A program made the translations under genes and the position numbers. A stretch of 32,270 nt of DNA, taken from NCBI GenBank assembly GCA_964616465.1, contig CAZTTO010000023.1:1-32270 (forward strand). Direction: 5' to 3'. Numbering within the stretch: the stretch's first letter is position 1; each line of letters opens with the position of its first letter. Shown in pieces: positions 22,741-32,215 of the stretch. The DNA is from JAFLBI01 sp964616465 (GTDB lineage Bacteria; Bacteroidota; Bacteroidia; Chitinophagales; Chitinophagaceae). The notes under the pieces were generated by a model. The model saw nothing but the letters and a program-made list of their open reading frames with translations. It did no database searches and was not told the DNA's origin.

Positions 22741-24681
22741 ATGGTTGAACGCTTGAAAAAAATAAAAAAAATCAACATCCTTCCTAGATGGATGATTTTT
22801 ATATTGGATTTGTCGATATCTGGTTTTTCCTTAGTATTGGCTTATTTGTTACGTTTCAACTTTGACTATGCATCCATTTCTGCAAATGAGCTTATAACTA
22901 GCCTTGAATTGTTAACTGCATTTAATGTACTTGTTTTCTTTGTTGTACGCACTTATGCGGGTATCATTAGATTTACAAGCATTCAAGATACTTACAGGAT
23001 TCTGTTAGTTGTATTTCTTGTTAATTTTGGATGCCTTATTACTAATATTGCTTTTGATAAGTATGCTAACCAGCAGTTGATTCCGTATTCGGTTATTCTC
23101 ATCAATGCTTTAGCGAGTTTTTTATTCTTAAACTCTTATCGTATCGGGGTTAAGTTTGTCTATTCTTATTTAATGACTGTAGGCATGAATAAGAAAAACA
23201 TCCTAATCTATGGTGCAGGTGAGGCGGGTATTGCTACAAAACGAACCTTTGATCAAGACAGCAATGCACATATTCAAGTACGTGCATTTTTAGATGATGA
23301 TCCAAGAAAATCAGATAAAGTCATTGACGGCGTGAAAATTTACCATACTTCTGAATTAAAAAAATTATTAGAGGAATATGATATTGCAGAATTGGTGATT
23401 GCGGCCTTTTCACTTCCAAGTAAAACAAAGTCTGATTTGGTCGATATCTGTTTGGATAACAATATTAAAGTTCTCACCGTTCCGCCCTTAAGTCATTGGA
23501 TCAACGGCCATTTTTCTGCCAAACAAATACAAAAAATTAAGATTGAAGACTTGTTGGATCGTGAGCCCATTATGCTTTATAATGAAATTGTAACTGATCA
23601 ACTAAAAGGTAAAAGGGTGTTGGTTACTGGTGCTGCTGGTTCTATTGGTAGCGAAATCGTACGTCAATTAATTAAATATGAACCTGCACTACTTATATTA
23701 AACGACCAAGCGGAAAGTCCATTGTACGATCTTGAATTAGAGCTACAAGAATTAGGTTTTGATAATTATGTTATCTGTCTTACAGATGTAAGAAATTTTG
23801 AAGCAGCTACACGAATGTTTGAATCTTATCAGCCTCAATACGTGTACCATGCGGCTGCTTATAAACATGTACCCATGATGGAGCACAGTCCTTGTGAAGC
23901 TGTACTAACAAATGTCATGGGAACTAAACATATAGCTGATTTAGCAGTTGCTTATCAGGTGAAGCGTTTTGTAATGGTTTCTACCGATAAAGCTGTGAAT
24001 CCAACCAATGTGATGGGTACAACTAAACGAATAGCGGAAATGTATGTACAATCGCTGTATCATCAATTAGAAAAGGATGGAAAACACTTGGTTAAGTTTA
24101 TTACTACTCGTTTTGGTAATGTATTAGGATCGAATGGTTCAGTCATTCCTCGCTTTAAAAAGCAAATAGAAGAGGGTGGACCAGTAACTGTTACCCACCC
24201 AGATATTACTCGTTTTTTTATGACCATTCCCGAAGCTTGTCAATTAGTATTAGAGGCAGGTAGCATGGGTAATGGTGGTGAAATTTTTGTGTTTGATATG
24301 GGTAAATCAGTCAAAATTGCTGATTTGGCTAAGAAAATGATTCGTTTATCTGGCTTTACACCAGGAGTAGATATTAAAATTAAATATACAGGGCTTCGTC
24401 CAGGCGAAAAATTATACGAAGAGCTGTTGAATAATGCGGAAAATACGGTGAATACTTACCACGATAAAATTCTTATTGCAAAAGTGCGCGAGGTAGATTA
24501 TGCAGAAGTGAAAGAGCAAGTTGAGGATTTGATTGCGCTTGCTGCTAATCGTGCTGATTCTAAAATTTTAGTTTCTAAATTGAAGGCAATTGTTCCTGAA
24601 TATGTGACTTCTAATCCTGCTTACGAAAGTTTGGTGACCAAACCCAAATCGCCGGTAGTGTCCATCCAAAAAGCAGGGTAA
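22741..24681 (+). CDS. Membrane-bound UDP-GlcNAc 4,6-dehydratase (PglF/WbpM/CapD family)
   Basis: A 646-residue protein with four N-terminal transmembrane helices (about 17-140), a first Rossmann domain (GAGEAG at 158-163) and a C-terminal SDR catalytic domain with TGAAGSIG at 296-303. The catalytic region STDKAVNPTNVMGTTK has Met425 in place of the SDR tyrosine, with K429 kept: the MxxxK arrangement typical of PglF/WbpM. It makes UDP-2-acetamido-4-keto-2,6-dideoxyglucose, the expected substrate of the aminotransferase at 20484. It starts a new operon after the gap and is followed 5 bp later by a Wzi-like gene. Confidence 0.9.
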   Translation: MVERLKKIKKINILPRWMIFILDLSISGFSLVLAYLLRFNFDYASISANELITSLELLTAFNVLVFFVVRTYAGIIRFTSIQDTYRILLVVFLVNFGCLITNIAFDKYANQQLIPYSVILINALASFLFLNSYRIGVKFVYSYLMTVGMNKKNILIYGAGEAGIATKRTFDQDSNAHIQVRAFLDDDPRKSDKVIDGVKIYHTSELKKLLEEYDIAELVIAAFSLPSKTKSDLVDICLDNNIKVLTVPPLSHWINGHFSAKQIQKIKIEDLLDREPIMLYNEIVTDQLKGKRVLVTGAAGSIGSEIVRQLIKYEPALLILNDQAESPLYDLELELQELGFDNYVICLTDVRNFEAATRMFESYQPQYVYHAAAYKHVPMMEHSPCEAVLTNVMGTKHIADLAVAYQVKRFVMVSTDKAVNPTNVMGTTKRIAEMYVQSLYHQLEKDGKHLVKFITTRFGNVLGSNGSVIPRFKKQIEEGGPVTVTHPDITRFFMTIPEACQLVLEAGSMGNGGEIFVFDMGKSVKIADLAKKMIRLSGFTPGVDIKIKYTGLRPGEKLYEELLNNAENTVNTYHDKILIAKVREVDYAEVKEQVEDLIALAANRADSKILVSKLKAIVPEYVTSNPAYESLVTKPKSPVVSIQKAG

Positions 24682-24686
24682 ATACT

Positions 24687-26243
24687 ATGCCATTGTTTAA
24701 TAGAGTTCTTGTTTTTTTAATTTTTTTTCTGCTGTTCAACAAGGCTACTATGGCACAATGGGTACCTGTCAGTACCCTACCTGCAGATGATATGCTCCGA
24801 TCGGCTCAGTTGTTAGGAAGGGCAGCTCCCTCTTCTTCATTCACTATTCGTCCAATTGCTCCAGAGGGAGCTTTTTTTGTATTAGATAGTACCCTAGCAT
24901 TACAGTCATGGACCAAAGGTGGCTTTCAAGCCACACTATTACCTGCTACAGTGACTATGAAGTACAACAGTACGCGCCCTTATGGGTGGAACGATGGACC
25001 CATGCGCATGGCAGCAGGTTTCCAACAACTATGGACGGCAGGAATTCATGCCAAATGGGGGCCTTTGGAATTACAGCTTCAACCTGAATGGGTGCAAGCA
25101 GCACAGCCCAACTATAAAACAACCCCAATGTTTGGAGCTGAAAACAATGGTCGCTTTCAACAGTTGTCTCTTGGACAATCGGCCATTCAAATTAACTTAG
25201 GACCAGTTGCTGTTGGCGCGGCTACCCGAAATCTTTGGTGGGGACCCGGACAGTTTTCATCACTCATGATGAGTAACCATGCCGCTGGTTTTCAGCACGT
25301 ATTCTTTCAGTCCAATCGCCCTATTCAAACCCCCATTGGTGCTTTTGAATGGCAGTTGATTGGTGGCTTAATAAATGAAGATACATCTAGGGCTATGGAA
25401 AATACATACTTAAGGCCTAATCCTCTTACTAGAAGTAAACAAAGATATTTAAGCGCTGTAGCTGTCAGTTTCCAACCCAAATGGCTTAAAGGGTTTTATT
25501 TAGGTGCAACTAGGGCAGAACATGCATTTTTTGATAATATCAACAATGCTTCTGGTTCATTTTTAACTAAATACCTTCAAGTACTCACTCCATCAAGTCC
25601 AGTAGATAATGCACAGGGTGTTGGTATTGTATCAGACGGTTTATTAAGTATTTTTTTAAGATGGGTGATGCCGAAAGAAAAAGCAGAGGTCTATCTTGAA
25701 TATGGGTACAATGATTTCAAGCAAAACCTGCGAGACTTAGCAGCAAATGCGAATCATTCGAGTGCTTATATACTTGGTTTTAAAAAGATTTTTGATAGGG
25801 GTCAACTTGCTTGGGAGTTAAATGGAGAAGTAACTCAAATGGCGCAAACTACTAGTTATACTTTGAGAGGAGCTGGTAATTGGTATGAGCATGGTCAAAT
25901 TTTTCAAGGGTTAACCCATCAAAACCAACTACTTGGTGCTGGTAGTGGATTTGGTAATAATGTACAAACGCTCCAATTACTACAACGAACTGGCTTTGAT
26001 TATTGGGGCGTGAAATTGCAAAGAATCCAACAAGATCCGAAAGGATTGCAAGGGTCTTTTGAGAACTTGGGCATGCGGCCTTTTTCTTGGACCGATTGGT
26101 CGGTAGGCGTTATGGGACAGAAAAGGTGGAATCGCTTTTTTGCAAAGGCTGAATTGCAGGGTGTGCAAGGCGTAAATTATGGTTGGGAGAAGGGCAATTT
26201 ATTTAATCTATTCTTTCAATGTCAATTGGGGTATCTCTGGTAA
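24687..26243 (+). CDS. Wzi-like outer-membrane capsule assembly protein (first copy)
   Basis: A 518-residue predicted beta-barrel. The signal peptide is MPLFNRVLVFLIFFLLF with cleavage after TMAQ. Alternating aromatic strands run through the chain; the shared family block has NLWWGPG followed by SNHAAGF and QTPIGAFEWQ. Wzi proteins sit in the outer membrane and bind exported polysaccharide at the cell surface. The gene lies between the dehydratase and a second Wzi-like gene, 2 bp from the latter. The two differ in length and detail, so they are diverged paralogues and not a recent duplication. Confidence 0.85.
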   Translation: MPLFNRVLVFLIFFLLFNKATMAQWVPVSTLPADDMLRSAQLLGRAAPSSSFTIRPIAPEGAFFVLDSTLALQSWTKGGFQATLLPATVTMKYNSTRPYGWNDGPMRMAAGFQQLWTAGIHAKWGPLELQLQPEWVQAAQPNYKTTPMFGAENNGRFQQLSLGQSAIQINLGPVAVGAATRNLWWGPGQFSSLMMSNHAAGFQHVFFQSNRPIQTPIGAFEWQLIGGLINEDTSRAMENTYLRPNPLTRSKQRYLSAVAVSFQPKWLKGFYLGATRAEHAFFDNINNASGSFLTKYLQVLTPSSPVDNAQGVGIVSDGLLSIFLRWVMPKEKAEVYLEYGYNDFKQNLRDLAANANHSSAYILGFKKIFDRGQLAWELNGEVTQMAQTTSYTLRGAGNWYEHGQIFQGLTHQNQLLGAGSGFGNNVQTLQLLQRTGFDYWGVKLQRIQQDPKGLQGSFENLGMRPFSWTDWSVGVMGQKRWNRFFAKAELQGVQGVNYGWEKGNLFNLFFQCQLGYLW

Positions 26244-26245
26244 CT

Positions 26246-27913
26246 ATGGTGCGTATTATTGTTCATACAATTGCTTTTTTTTTACTAGTACTTTTTACTC
26301 GATTAAGTTCGAAAGCCCAGTCGGTTGTGTCTGAAATTGAAATGACCGATGTATTGCGAATGCAGCAGCTATTAGATTCTTCTGAAAATCCTGCCCGTTC
26401 CTTTTTTATACGCAGCAGTTTTTTGTACCAAGGTCGCATCAGCAAACCTAACAGCTTTAAAGTAAGACCCAGAGCAGGAATAATACATACTGGTTACACT
26501 GTTCAAAATAATACCGATTTACCCATTACTGAAAACGATGGATCATTGCTTCCTTCTATTGGTATGCAGCAAAGAGCAAGCATTGGGGCTTATTTCAAAT
26601 GGCATTTTTTGAGTATTCAGTTACAACCTGAGTGGGTATTGGCAGAGAACTTAGCGCCTGCTCCGTTCACAAGAGATCCGCTCGACAATAACTATTTGTC
26701 GAGGTACTATCATTTTATCGTGAATAAAATTGACCTCTTCGAGCGTATCGGAACAGAACGTCTTGAAACCTTTCATTGGGGACAATCAAATATCCGTATC
26801 AATTTCAAAAATTTTTCAACGGGAATTTCTTCGGAAAATCTTTGGTGGGGACCAGGAAGAAGAAATAGCCTAGTGATGACCAATACAGCTCCTGGATTTT
26901 TGCACTATTCTTTTCAAACCCGTCAACCTTGGAAAACACCCATTGGGAATATTGAATTTCAGGCAGTGTATGGGCAACTAGATAATCCGCGTTTTGAATC
27001 GCCAGATCATGCCATGATGCGTACCTTTTGGGAAGGAGGCATTTTGCAAAAGCCAACTGCAAGAAGGCATATGTGGGGGTATGTGTTCAGCTGGAACCCT
27101 AAGTGGATTCCAGGTTTACATATTGGGGCAGCTGGTACAGAACAGTTTTATATAGATTCAGTAGGTGTTGAACCAACCTTTTTAATTTTGGATGCAGAGA
27201 ATAAACCCGGTAGACAAAGATTGGGTGCTGTATTTGCGCGTTATGCCATGCCTAAAGAACAGGCTGAGGTTTATTTCGAATATGGCAGAGCCAATAAATT
27301 TGCCAGTCCATTTAATATTTGGAGCGATACTATACCAACAGGGTATGTTTTAGGAGCCAGAAAACTTTTTCCAGTTCGTATTATGGGAAAAAGTCATATA
27401 GAAATTGCGGGAGAGATTACCCAACTTCAGTTACCAGATGCAAGATTAATTTTTAATAGAGAAGCAATTTTTGGTCTACCTAAAACCAATAGCTGGTACA
27501 CTCATCCTTTTATGACACAAGGCTATACCCATGATGCGCAGGCACTGGGAGCATCTATTGGGCCTGGGAGTAACGCTCAACGGCTAGATATTAGTTGGGT
27601 GCAAGGATATAAGCGTATTTCATTTTTTGGAGAGCGGGTAAGTAGAAATACCGACTTTAATTATTACAACTATTTAACAGGTAATTTAGGTAATGCGAAT
27701 GCAGATCGCCAATGGGTAGATTTGCATTTCGGCTTTCAAGCTAGATGGGATTGGGGGCCGTTTTTGTTTTCTGGATCAATTCAGCGTACCCATACCTTAA
27801 ATTATAGATGGGTAAAACTCGAAGGCGGATTCTCAGATCCTTCGCCGAGTTCAGACCGACAAAATACAAGGGTTCAATTGTCTGTTATGTACCAAATGAA
27901 GCGAAAGGGCTAA
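26246..27913 (+). CDS. Wzi-like outer-membrane capsule assembly protein (second copy)
   Basis: I place the start at the ATG at 26246, directly after the upstream TAA, because it begins with the signal peptide MVRIIVHTIAFFLLVLF (cleavage after SSKAQ); an in-frame ATG at 26219 lies inside the previous gene. The 555-residue product shares ENLWWGPG, TNTAPGF, KTPIGNIEFQ and MPKEQAEVYFEYG with the first copy, and both keep the MPKE-x-AEVYxEYG strand. Strand-rich sequence and a C-terminal MYQMKRKG suggest an outer-membrane barrel. It is followed by the second Wza-like gene after 23 bp. Confidence 0.85.
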   Translation: MVRIIVHTIAFFLLVLFTRLSSKAQSVVSEIEMTDVLRMQQLLDSSENPARSFFIRSSFLYQGRISKPNSFKVRPRAGIIHTGYTVQNNTDLPITENDGSLLPSIGMQQRASIGAYFKWHFLSIQLQPEWVLAENLAPAPFTRDPLDNNYLSRYYHFIVNKIDLFERIGTERLETFHWGQSNIRINFKNFSTGISSENLWWGPGRRNSLVMTNTAPGFLHYSFQTRQPWKTPIGNIEFQAVYGQLDNPRFESPDHAMMRTFWEGGILQKPTARRHMWGYVFSWNPKWIPGLHIGAAGTEQFYIDSVGVEPTFLILDAENKPGRQRLGAVFARYAMPKEQAEVYFEYGRANKFASPFNIWSDTIPTGYVLGARKLFPVRIMGKSHIEIAGEITQLQLPDARLIFNREAIFGLPKTNSWYTHPFMTQGYTHDAQALGASIGPGSNAQRLDISWVQGYKRISFFGERVSRNTDFNYYNYLTGNLGNANADRQWVDLHFGFQARWDWGPFLFSGSIQRTHTLNYRWVKLEGGFSDPSPSSDRQNTRVQLSVMYQMKRKG

Positions 27914-27936
27914 TCAATTACCTTTACAAATTAGAT

Positions 27937-30411
27937 ATGAGGATTATGTTACGATATAGTATAGTTATTTTGTTGGGTATTTTTAGTTTGAGTATATTAC
28001 ATGCGCAACAACTACCAATTAATTTAGAAAATATTTCGGATCAACAATTATTACAATTGATTTCCCAATATCAGCTGAGCGGACTCTCTGAATCAGAATT
28101 AGAAGCAAGGGCTAGGGAGAAAGGGTTGAGTACCGATCAGATATTGATGCTGAAAAAAAGAATGGCCATTTTAGATCCGGGTGGAATGGGAGTGCCAACT
28201 AATGCGGCTTATAATAATAAAACGGATGCATATACGGAAAGAAATCGTATCTTAACCCGTGGCCCATCTATCAAAAAGAGAGACTCAACTGGCAATACGC
28301 TGTATATGTTTGGGGAGGAAATGTTCGATAATCTTGATTTAAGTTTCGAGCCTAATCCGCATGTTACCTCTCCCCCTAATTATGTTATTGGTATTAATGA
28401 TCAACTTGTAGTAGATGTTTTTGGATTGAGTGAGAATACGAAGAAATTAAAAGTTAGTACAGAAGGTACTATTCGCTTCCCCAACCTAGGTCCAATTAGA
28501 GTTGCTGGACTTACCTTAGAGCAAGCAACTGAAAAGATTACTCGATCCCTCACAGCAATTTATCCGGCAATAGCTTCTGGTAAAACAAGGGTTGCGGTTT
28601 CACTTGGACAAATAAGAAGTATTCGTGTAACTGTTATTGGAGAAGTGTTTCGTCCAGGTAATTATACTATGTCTTCTTTATCAACACTTATGCATGCATT
28701 GTATGCTTGTGGTGGACCCAGTGGTATAGGAACAATGCGAGAAGTAGCTCTTATTCGTGCTGGGAAAAAAGTGGTGGACTTAGATGTGTATGATTTTTTA
28801 ATGAAGGGTGATTTGAGTAAAAATCAAATCTTACAAGATGACGACGTTATAAAAGTGAGTCCGTTTCAAGTGCGTGTAGGAATAAGGGGCGCAGTGAAAC
28901 GTCCTGCTATGTTTGATTTAAGAGCAGGCGACCATGCATCTGTCTTATTGAATTATGCGGGAGGCTTTACAGATAAAGCTATGAAAAGCTTTGTTCGTGT
29001 GAAGCGATGGGGTTCGGCAAATAGAGAAGTGTTAACTGTTCCTTTTTCTCAATTAGATAAATTCGAATTGTTATCTGGTGATACCTTGTATGTTGACTCT
29101 TTGGTGAAATGGTTTACCAATAGGGTAGTTATTTCGGGAGCAGTGAATTATCCGGGTGAATTTGGTTTGAATGAAGTGAATCAGCTTAGCAAGTTGTTAC
29201 AATTAGCACAGCCCAATGAAATGGCTTTATTAGATAGAGCTATGATTATTCGCAAGCAGGAAGATTTCACACCATCATACATTCCTTTTTCAATTAAAGA
29301 AGTTCAGGCTGGTTCATTCAATATCAATTTACAAAGAGAAGATTCTGTTCATATTTTTAAAATTGATGAACTCAGAGAAGTCTATACACTTAAAATTAAT
29401 GGCGAAGTCAATCGACCAGATACGTATAACTATGCAGCAGGTATGCGCATACAAGACTTAATTTTATTGGCAGGTGGTTTAAAGGACGGAGCTTCTTTAC
29501 AAAGAATTGAAGTTTCACGGAGATTAAGAAAGACTAATAGTGTTACTGATACTGCTGTGTATGCTGTTATTAAGTCTATAGATTTACAAAAAGGTATAGG
29601 TATACAATCTAATGAATTGGATTTTATTCTAGAACCATTTGATATTGTATCCATTCGTAAATCGCCTACGTATAAAGAGCAGATCACTGTATCAATTGAA
29701 GGAGAAGTCATGTATCCAGGCACATATACGCTATCTGGAAATCGCGAGCGACTAACCGATATTATTAAGCGAGCAGGAGGCTTAAAGCAAGCTGCATATG
29801 CTCCAGGAGCAATTTTAGTACGAAAAACTTATTTAGGAACATCGCAAGCAGATGCAGCAATTTTCAACAATAAGTTAAGTTTAGTGAATTCACAAGGAAG
29901 GGGTGGTGCACCAGTATTAAGCACAACTGATACAGCACAGTTAAGAGCAACTTTAGATAATATTTCCGCACAGCAAAAGCCTGTTGCTATTCGCTTAGAT
30001 CAAGCATTGCAATTGCCAGGCAGTATGGAAGATTTATTCTTAGAAGAAGGCGATGTTTTGAAAGTTCCTAAGCAGGTACAAACTGTTCAAACTTTTGGCG
30101 CTGTGAACGTGCCTCAACAGTTGGCCTTCAGAGAAGGTATGACCGTGCGAAATTTAATTCATGAATCAGGTGGGTTTGCTTTATCTGCAGCCCGCAAGAA
30201 ATTATACGTTGTTAATCCAAATGGTACGGTAGCCGCTACTAGGAGATTTTTATTCTTTAAGTCGTACCCATCTTTACAGCCAGGCTCAGAAATTTATGTT
30301 CCTGCTCGCCGCGACACCCGAAGACTCACTCCAGCAGAAATCATTGGTCTTGGAACCGGATTGATTTCAATGGGTGGTTTGGTGATTGCGTTGTTGAATA
30401 CTGCGAGGTAG
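27937..30411 (+). CDS. Second Wza-like polysaccharide export protein with multiple SLBB domains
   Basis: I place the start at the ATG at 27937, which lies after the stop of the Wzi-like gene and opens a signal peptide (MRIMLRYSIVILLGIF, cleavage after LHAQ); the open frame extends upstream to 27808 but that part overlaps the Wzi gene. The 824-residue product matches the exporter at 429 along its full length: DQQLLQLI and LSESELEARAREKGL in the N-terminal helical part, EGTIRFPNLGPI in the poly-export domain, repeated SLBB units (GEVMYPGTYTLSG), and PSLQPGSEIYVP before a hydrophobic C-terminal helix. It ends the second operon. Confidence 0.9.
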   Translation: MRIMLRYSIVILLGIFSLSILHAQQLPINLENISDQQLLQLISQYQLSGLSESELEARAREKGLSTDQILMLKKRMAILDPGGMGVPTNAAYNNKTDAYTERNRILTRGPSIKKRDSTGNTLYMFGEEMFDNLDLSFEPNPHVTSPPNYVIGINDQLVVDVFGLSENTKKLKVSTEGTIRFPNLGPIRVAGLTLEQATEKITRSLTAIYPAIASGKTRVAVSLGQIRSIRVTVIGEVFRPGNYTMSSLSTLMHALYACGGPSGIGTMREVALIRAGKKVVDLDVYDFLMKGDLSKNQILQDDDVIKVSPFQVRVGIRGAVKRPAMFDLRAGDHASVLLNYAGGFTDKAMKSFVRVKRWGSANREVLTVPFSQLDKFELLSGDTLYVDSLVKWFTNRVVISGAVNYPGEFGLNEVNQLSKLLQLAQPNEMALLDRAMIIRKQEDFTPSYIPFSIKEVQAGSFNINLQREDSVHIFKIDELREVYTLKINGEVNRPDTYNYAAGMRIQDLILLAGGLKDGASLQRIEVSRRLRKTNSVTDTAVYAVIKSIDLQKGIGIQSNELDFILEPFDIVSIRKSPTYKEQITVSIEGEVMYPGTYTLSGNRERLTDIIKRAGGLKQAAYAPGAILVRKTYLGTSQADAAIFNNKLSLVNSQGRGGAPVLSTTDTAQLRATLDNISAQQKPVAIRLDQALQLPGSMEDLFLEEGDVLKVPKQVQTVQTFGAVNVPQQLAFREGMTVRNLIHESGGFALSAARKKLYVVNPNGTVAATRRFLFFKSYPSLQPGSEIYVPARRDTRRLTPAEIIGLGTGLISMGGLVIALLNTAR

Positions 30412-30655
30412 GGTATTTTTCTAGTTGGTTGAAATTCTTCGTTTTTTGGTATTCCTTTTCAAGTGTCGTGTAAAGGTGAGCGTTTCATTTTTGGAGCTTG
30501 ATACCTCATTTTATGCGGGCATTTAGTACCGACATTTATTGTTGGTTATCTCCAGTTTTGGCAATACTCTTTTTTGTTGGTCATCCCGCTCGGTCCATGA
30601 CTTACAAAAGTTAAGCAAATATGTCTTTTGTGATAAAAAATGCTATATAAATCGG
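30412..30655. other. Non-coding spacer before the AbiE pair
   Basis: No gene and no clear terminator hairpin. Two short related stretches, TTGTTGGTTATC near 30540 and TTGTTGGTCATC near 30575, are the only internal similarity seen. The remainder up to 30688 is the putative AbiE promoter and operator. Confidence 0.5.
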
Positions 30656-30684
30656 ATTAATTCCGAATTAATATCATAAATTTG
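30656..30684 (+). promoter_or_regulatory. Candidate operator and -7 box of the AbiE operon
   Basis: A 17-bp palindrome ATTAATTC-C-GAATTAAT (30656-30672) is followed 4 bp later by TAAATTTG (30677-30684), an exact TAnnTTTG -7 box. The palindrome occupies the -33 to -7 spacer, a place where a bound repressor would block RNA polymerase; AbiEi antitoxins are known to autoregulate through inverted repeats. No TTTG is seen at -33. The start point would fall at or near the ATG at 30689, so the mRNA may be almost leaderless. Confidence 0.45.
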
Positions 30685-30688
30685 ACAA

Positions 30689-31327
30689 ATGAGCTGGCGG
30701 CAGCAACTATACAAATTACAGCGCCAACCTTTAAGTACCTCTGTACTTTTAGGAATACTGAGAGACTATCAGCGCCCATATGATAAAATTGTAGAGCTGG
30801 TAGAGCAAGGTCATTTGCAGCAAGTAAGAAAAGGACTTTATATCTCAACGATAGAAGGAGGTGATCCAGCGGTTGAACCCTTTTTAATAGCCAATCATTT
30901 GTTCGGTCCAAGTTATATCTCACTTGATTCGGCTCTCTTTTATTGGGGGTTTATTCCAGAACAAGTGTTAGAGATTACAAGTGTGACCCCTAAAAAGTCA
31001 AAAAGGTTTCAAACAATAACACAGCAGTACAGCTACACACATGTTCCTAGTTCTTATTATCCGGTGGGAATTCGCATGCAACATTTGCAGCCGCAGCAGC
31101 ATGTATTAATAGCTAGTCCAGAAAAAAGTTTGCTTGATAAAATTATTACTACATCCGATTTACAACTAAGAAGCTCCAAACAAGTACTTGGATACTTAAT
31201 AGAGGACCTACGAATTGACATAGAACAGCTAAAAACATTCGATGTAAGTCAAATGGAATTATGGTTACCAATAACTCCCAAGCGCACAACAATTGAACAT
31301 CTCATTAAAACGCTGCTAGCATTATGA
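30689..31327 (+). CDS. abiEi: AbiEi-type antitoxin/transcriptional regulator
   Basis: A 212-residue protein. The N-terminal part (about 1-52) reads as a winged helix: a recognition-helix region, then VRKGLYI. The C-terminal antitoxin domain has FGPSYISLDSALFYWG (72-87), the most diagnostic block of the AbiEi family, and SPEKSLLDKII further on. AbiEi represses its own operon and counters AbiEii in a type IV manner. It overlaps the toxin gene by 4 bp (ATGA), the usual arrangement. It is separated from the polysaccharide operon by 277 bp and probably has its own promoter. Confidence 0.87.
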   Translation: MSWRQQLYKLQRQPLSTSVLLGILRDYQRPYDKIVELVEQGHLQQVRKGLYISTIEGGDPAVEPFLIANHLFGPSYISLDSALFYWGFIPEQVLEITSVTPKKSKRFQTITQQYSYTHVPSSYYPVGIRMQHLQPQQHVLIASPEKSLLDKIITTSDLQLRSSKQVLGYLIEDLRIDIEQLKTFDVSQMELWLPITPKRTTIEHLIKTLLAL

Positions 31328-32178
31328 TACAGGAGTGGATTGAAAGTTATAGACCTGCAACAGCTCAAGCAAGTGAACAGGCATTGAGAGAAATTATGCA
31401 AGAGATTGCGTTAGCTGGTTTGTATCGAGCAAATTTTTTTAAACATGCTGCATTTTATGGAGGAACTGCACTTAGAATTTTTCATGGCTTACCACGATTT
31501 TCGGAAGATTTGGATTTTTCTTTAATGAAAAAAGATGATGCGTTTGAATTACAGCCTTATTTCAAATCAATTATTGATGAATTTGCTGCATTAGGGATAA
31601 AAATACAGATCCACCACAAAATAAAAACATTCAATACTGCCATAGAATCTGCCTTTTTAAAGTCAAATACTATGTGGAGTGAGTTGGTATTTGAGCAAGC
31701 TATCCCGCAAATTAATCTTAGCAGCCAACCCCAAATTAAAATCAAGTTAGAAGTAGACACCAATCCTAGTCTACCATTTGATACAGAAAATCTGTTATTA
31801 ACAAAGCCTTTTTCTTTTTATGTAAACTGCTTTTCGCTGCCCGATTTATTTGCTGGAAAACTACATGCATTACTTTTCAGAAAATGGAAGAACAGGGTGA
31901 AGGGAAGAGACTGGTACGATTTGGAATGGTATATCCGAAAAGGAGTTCCAATGAATATCCAACACTTTGAAAAAAGAGCAAAAGATAGTGGTGATTGGGA
32001 CAACAATTCAATGACACATGCACAGCTTGTAACTCTTTTAGAAAACAAGATCCAATCGGTTGATATTACACAAGTCAAAGCAGATATTATTCGCTTCATT
32101 CCAAATCCATCAGATTTAGATATTTGGTCGAAGCAGTATTTTTTAGATTTAGTGAAAAAGATGAAAGTAGTTGGGTGA
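31324..32178 (+). CDS. abiEii: AbiEii/AbiGii-family nucleotidyltransferase toxin
   Basis: A 284-residue nucleotidyltransferase-like toxin. The catalytic motif is intact: YGGTALRIFHGLPRFSEDLDF, with G46-G47 and D62/D64 as the metal-binding acids. The second conserved block, DLFAGKLHALLFRKWKNRVK then GRDWYDLEWYI, carries the K and D residues typical of AbiEii. AbiE systems give abortive infection against phages and act as toxin-antitoxin pairs. The length is normal for the family. The right-end copy of the heptamer repeat begins about 38 bp after its stop. Confidence 0.88.
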   Translation: MIQEWIESYRPATAQASEQALREIMQEIALAGLYRANFFKHAAFYGGTALRIFHGLPRFSEDLDFSLMKKDDAFELQPYFKSIIDEFAALGIKIQIHHKIKTFNTAIESAFLKSNTMWSELVFEQAIPQINLSSQPQIKIKLEVDTNPSLPFDTENLLLTKPFSFYVNCFSLPDLFAGKLHALLFRKWKNRVKGRDWYDLEWYIRKGVPMNIQHFEKRAKDSGDWDNNSMTHAQLVTLLENKIQSVDITQVKADIIRFIPNPSDLDIWSKQYFLDLVKKMKVVG

Positions 32179-32215
32179 TTCAGATCCAAATTTTTTAAGA
32201 AACCCATTAATTGCG

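Noticed and set aside
27808..27936. N-terminal extension of the second Wza-like protein
   Set aside because: The extra 43 residues overlap the Wzi-like gene and would bury the signal peptide that starts at 27937.
31818..32207. 129-codon open frame on the minus strand reaching past the AbiEii stop
   Set aside because: Most of it is antisense to conserved AbiEii motifs; no promoter or family resemblance was seen.
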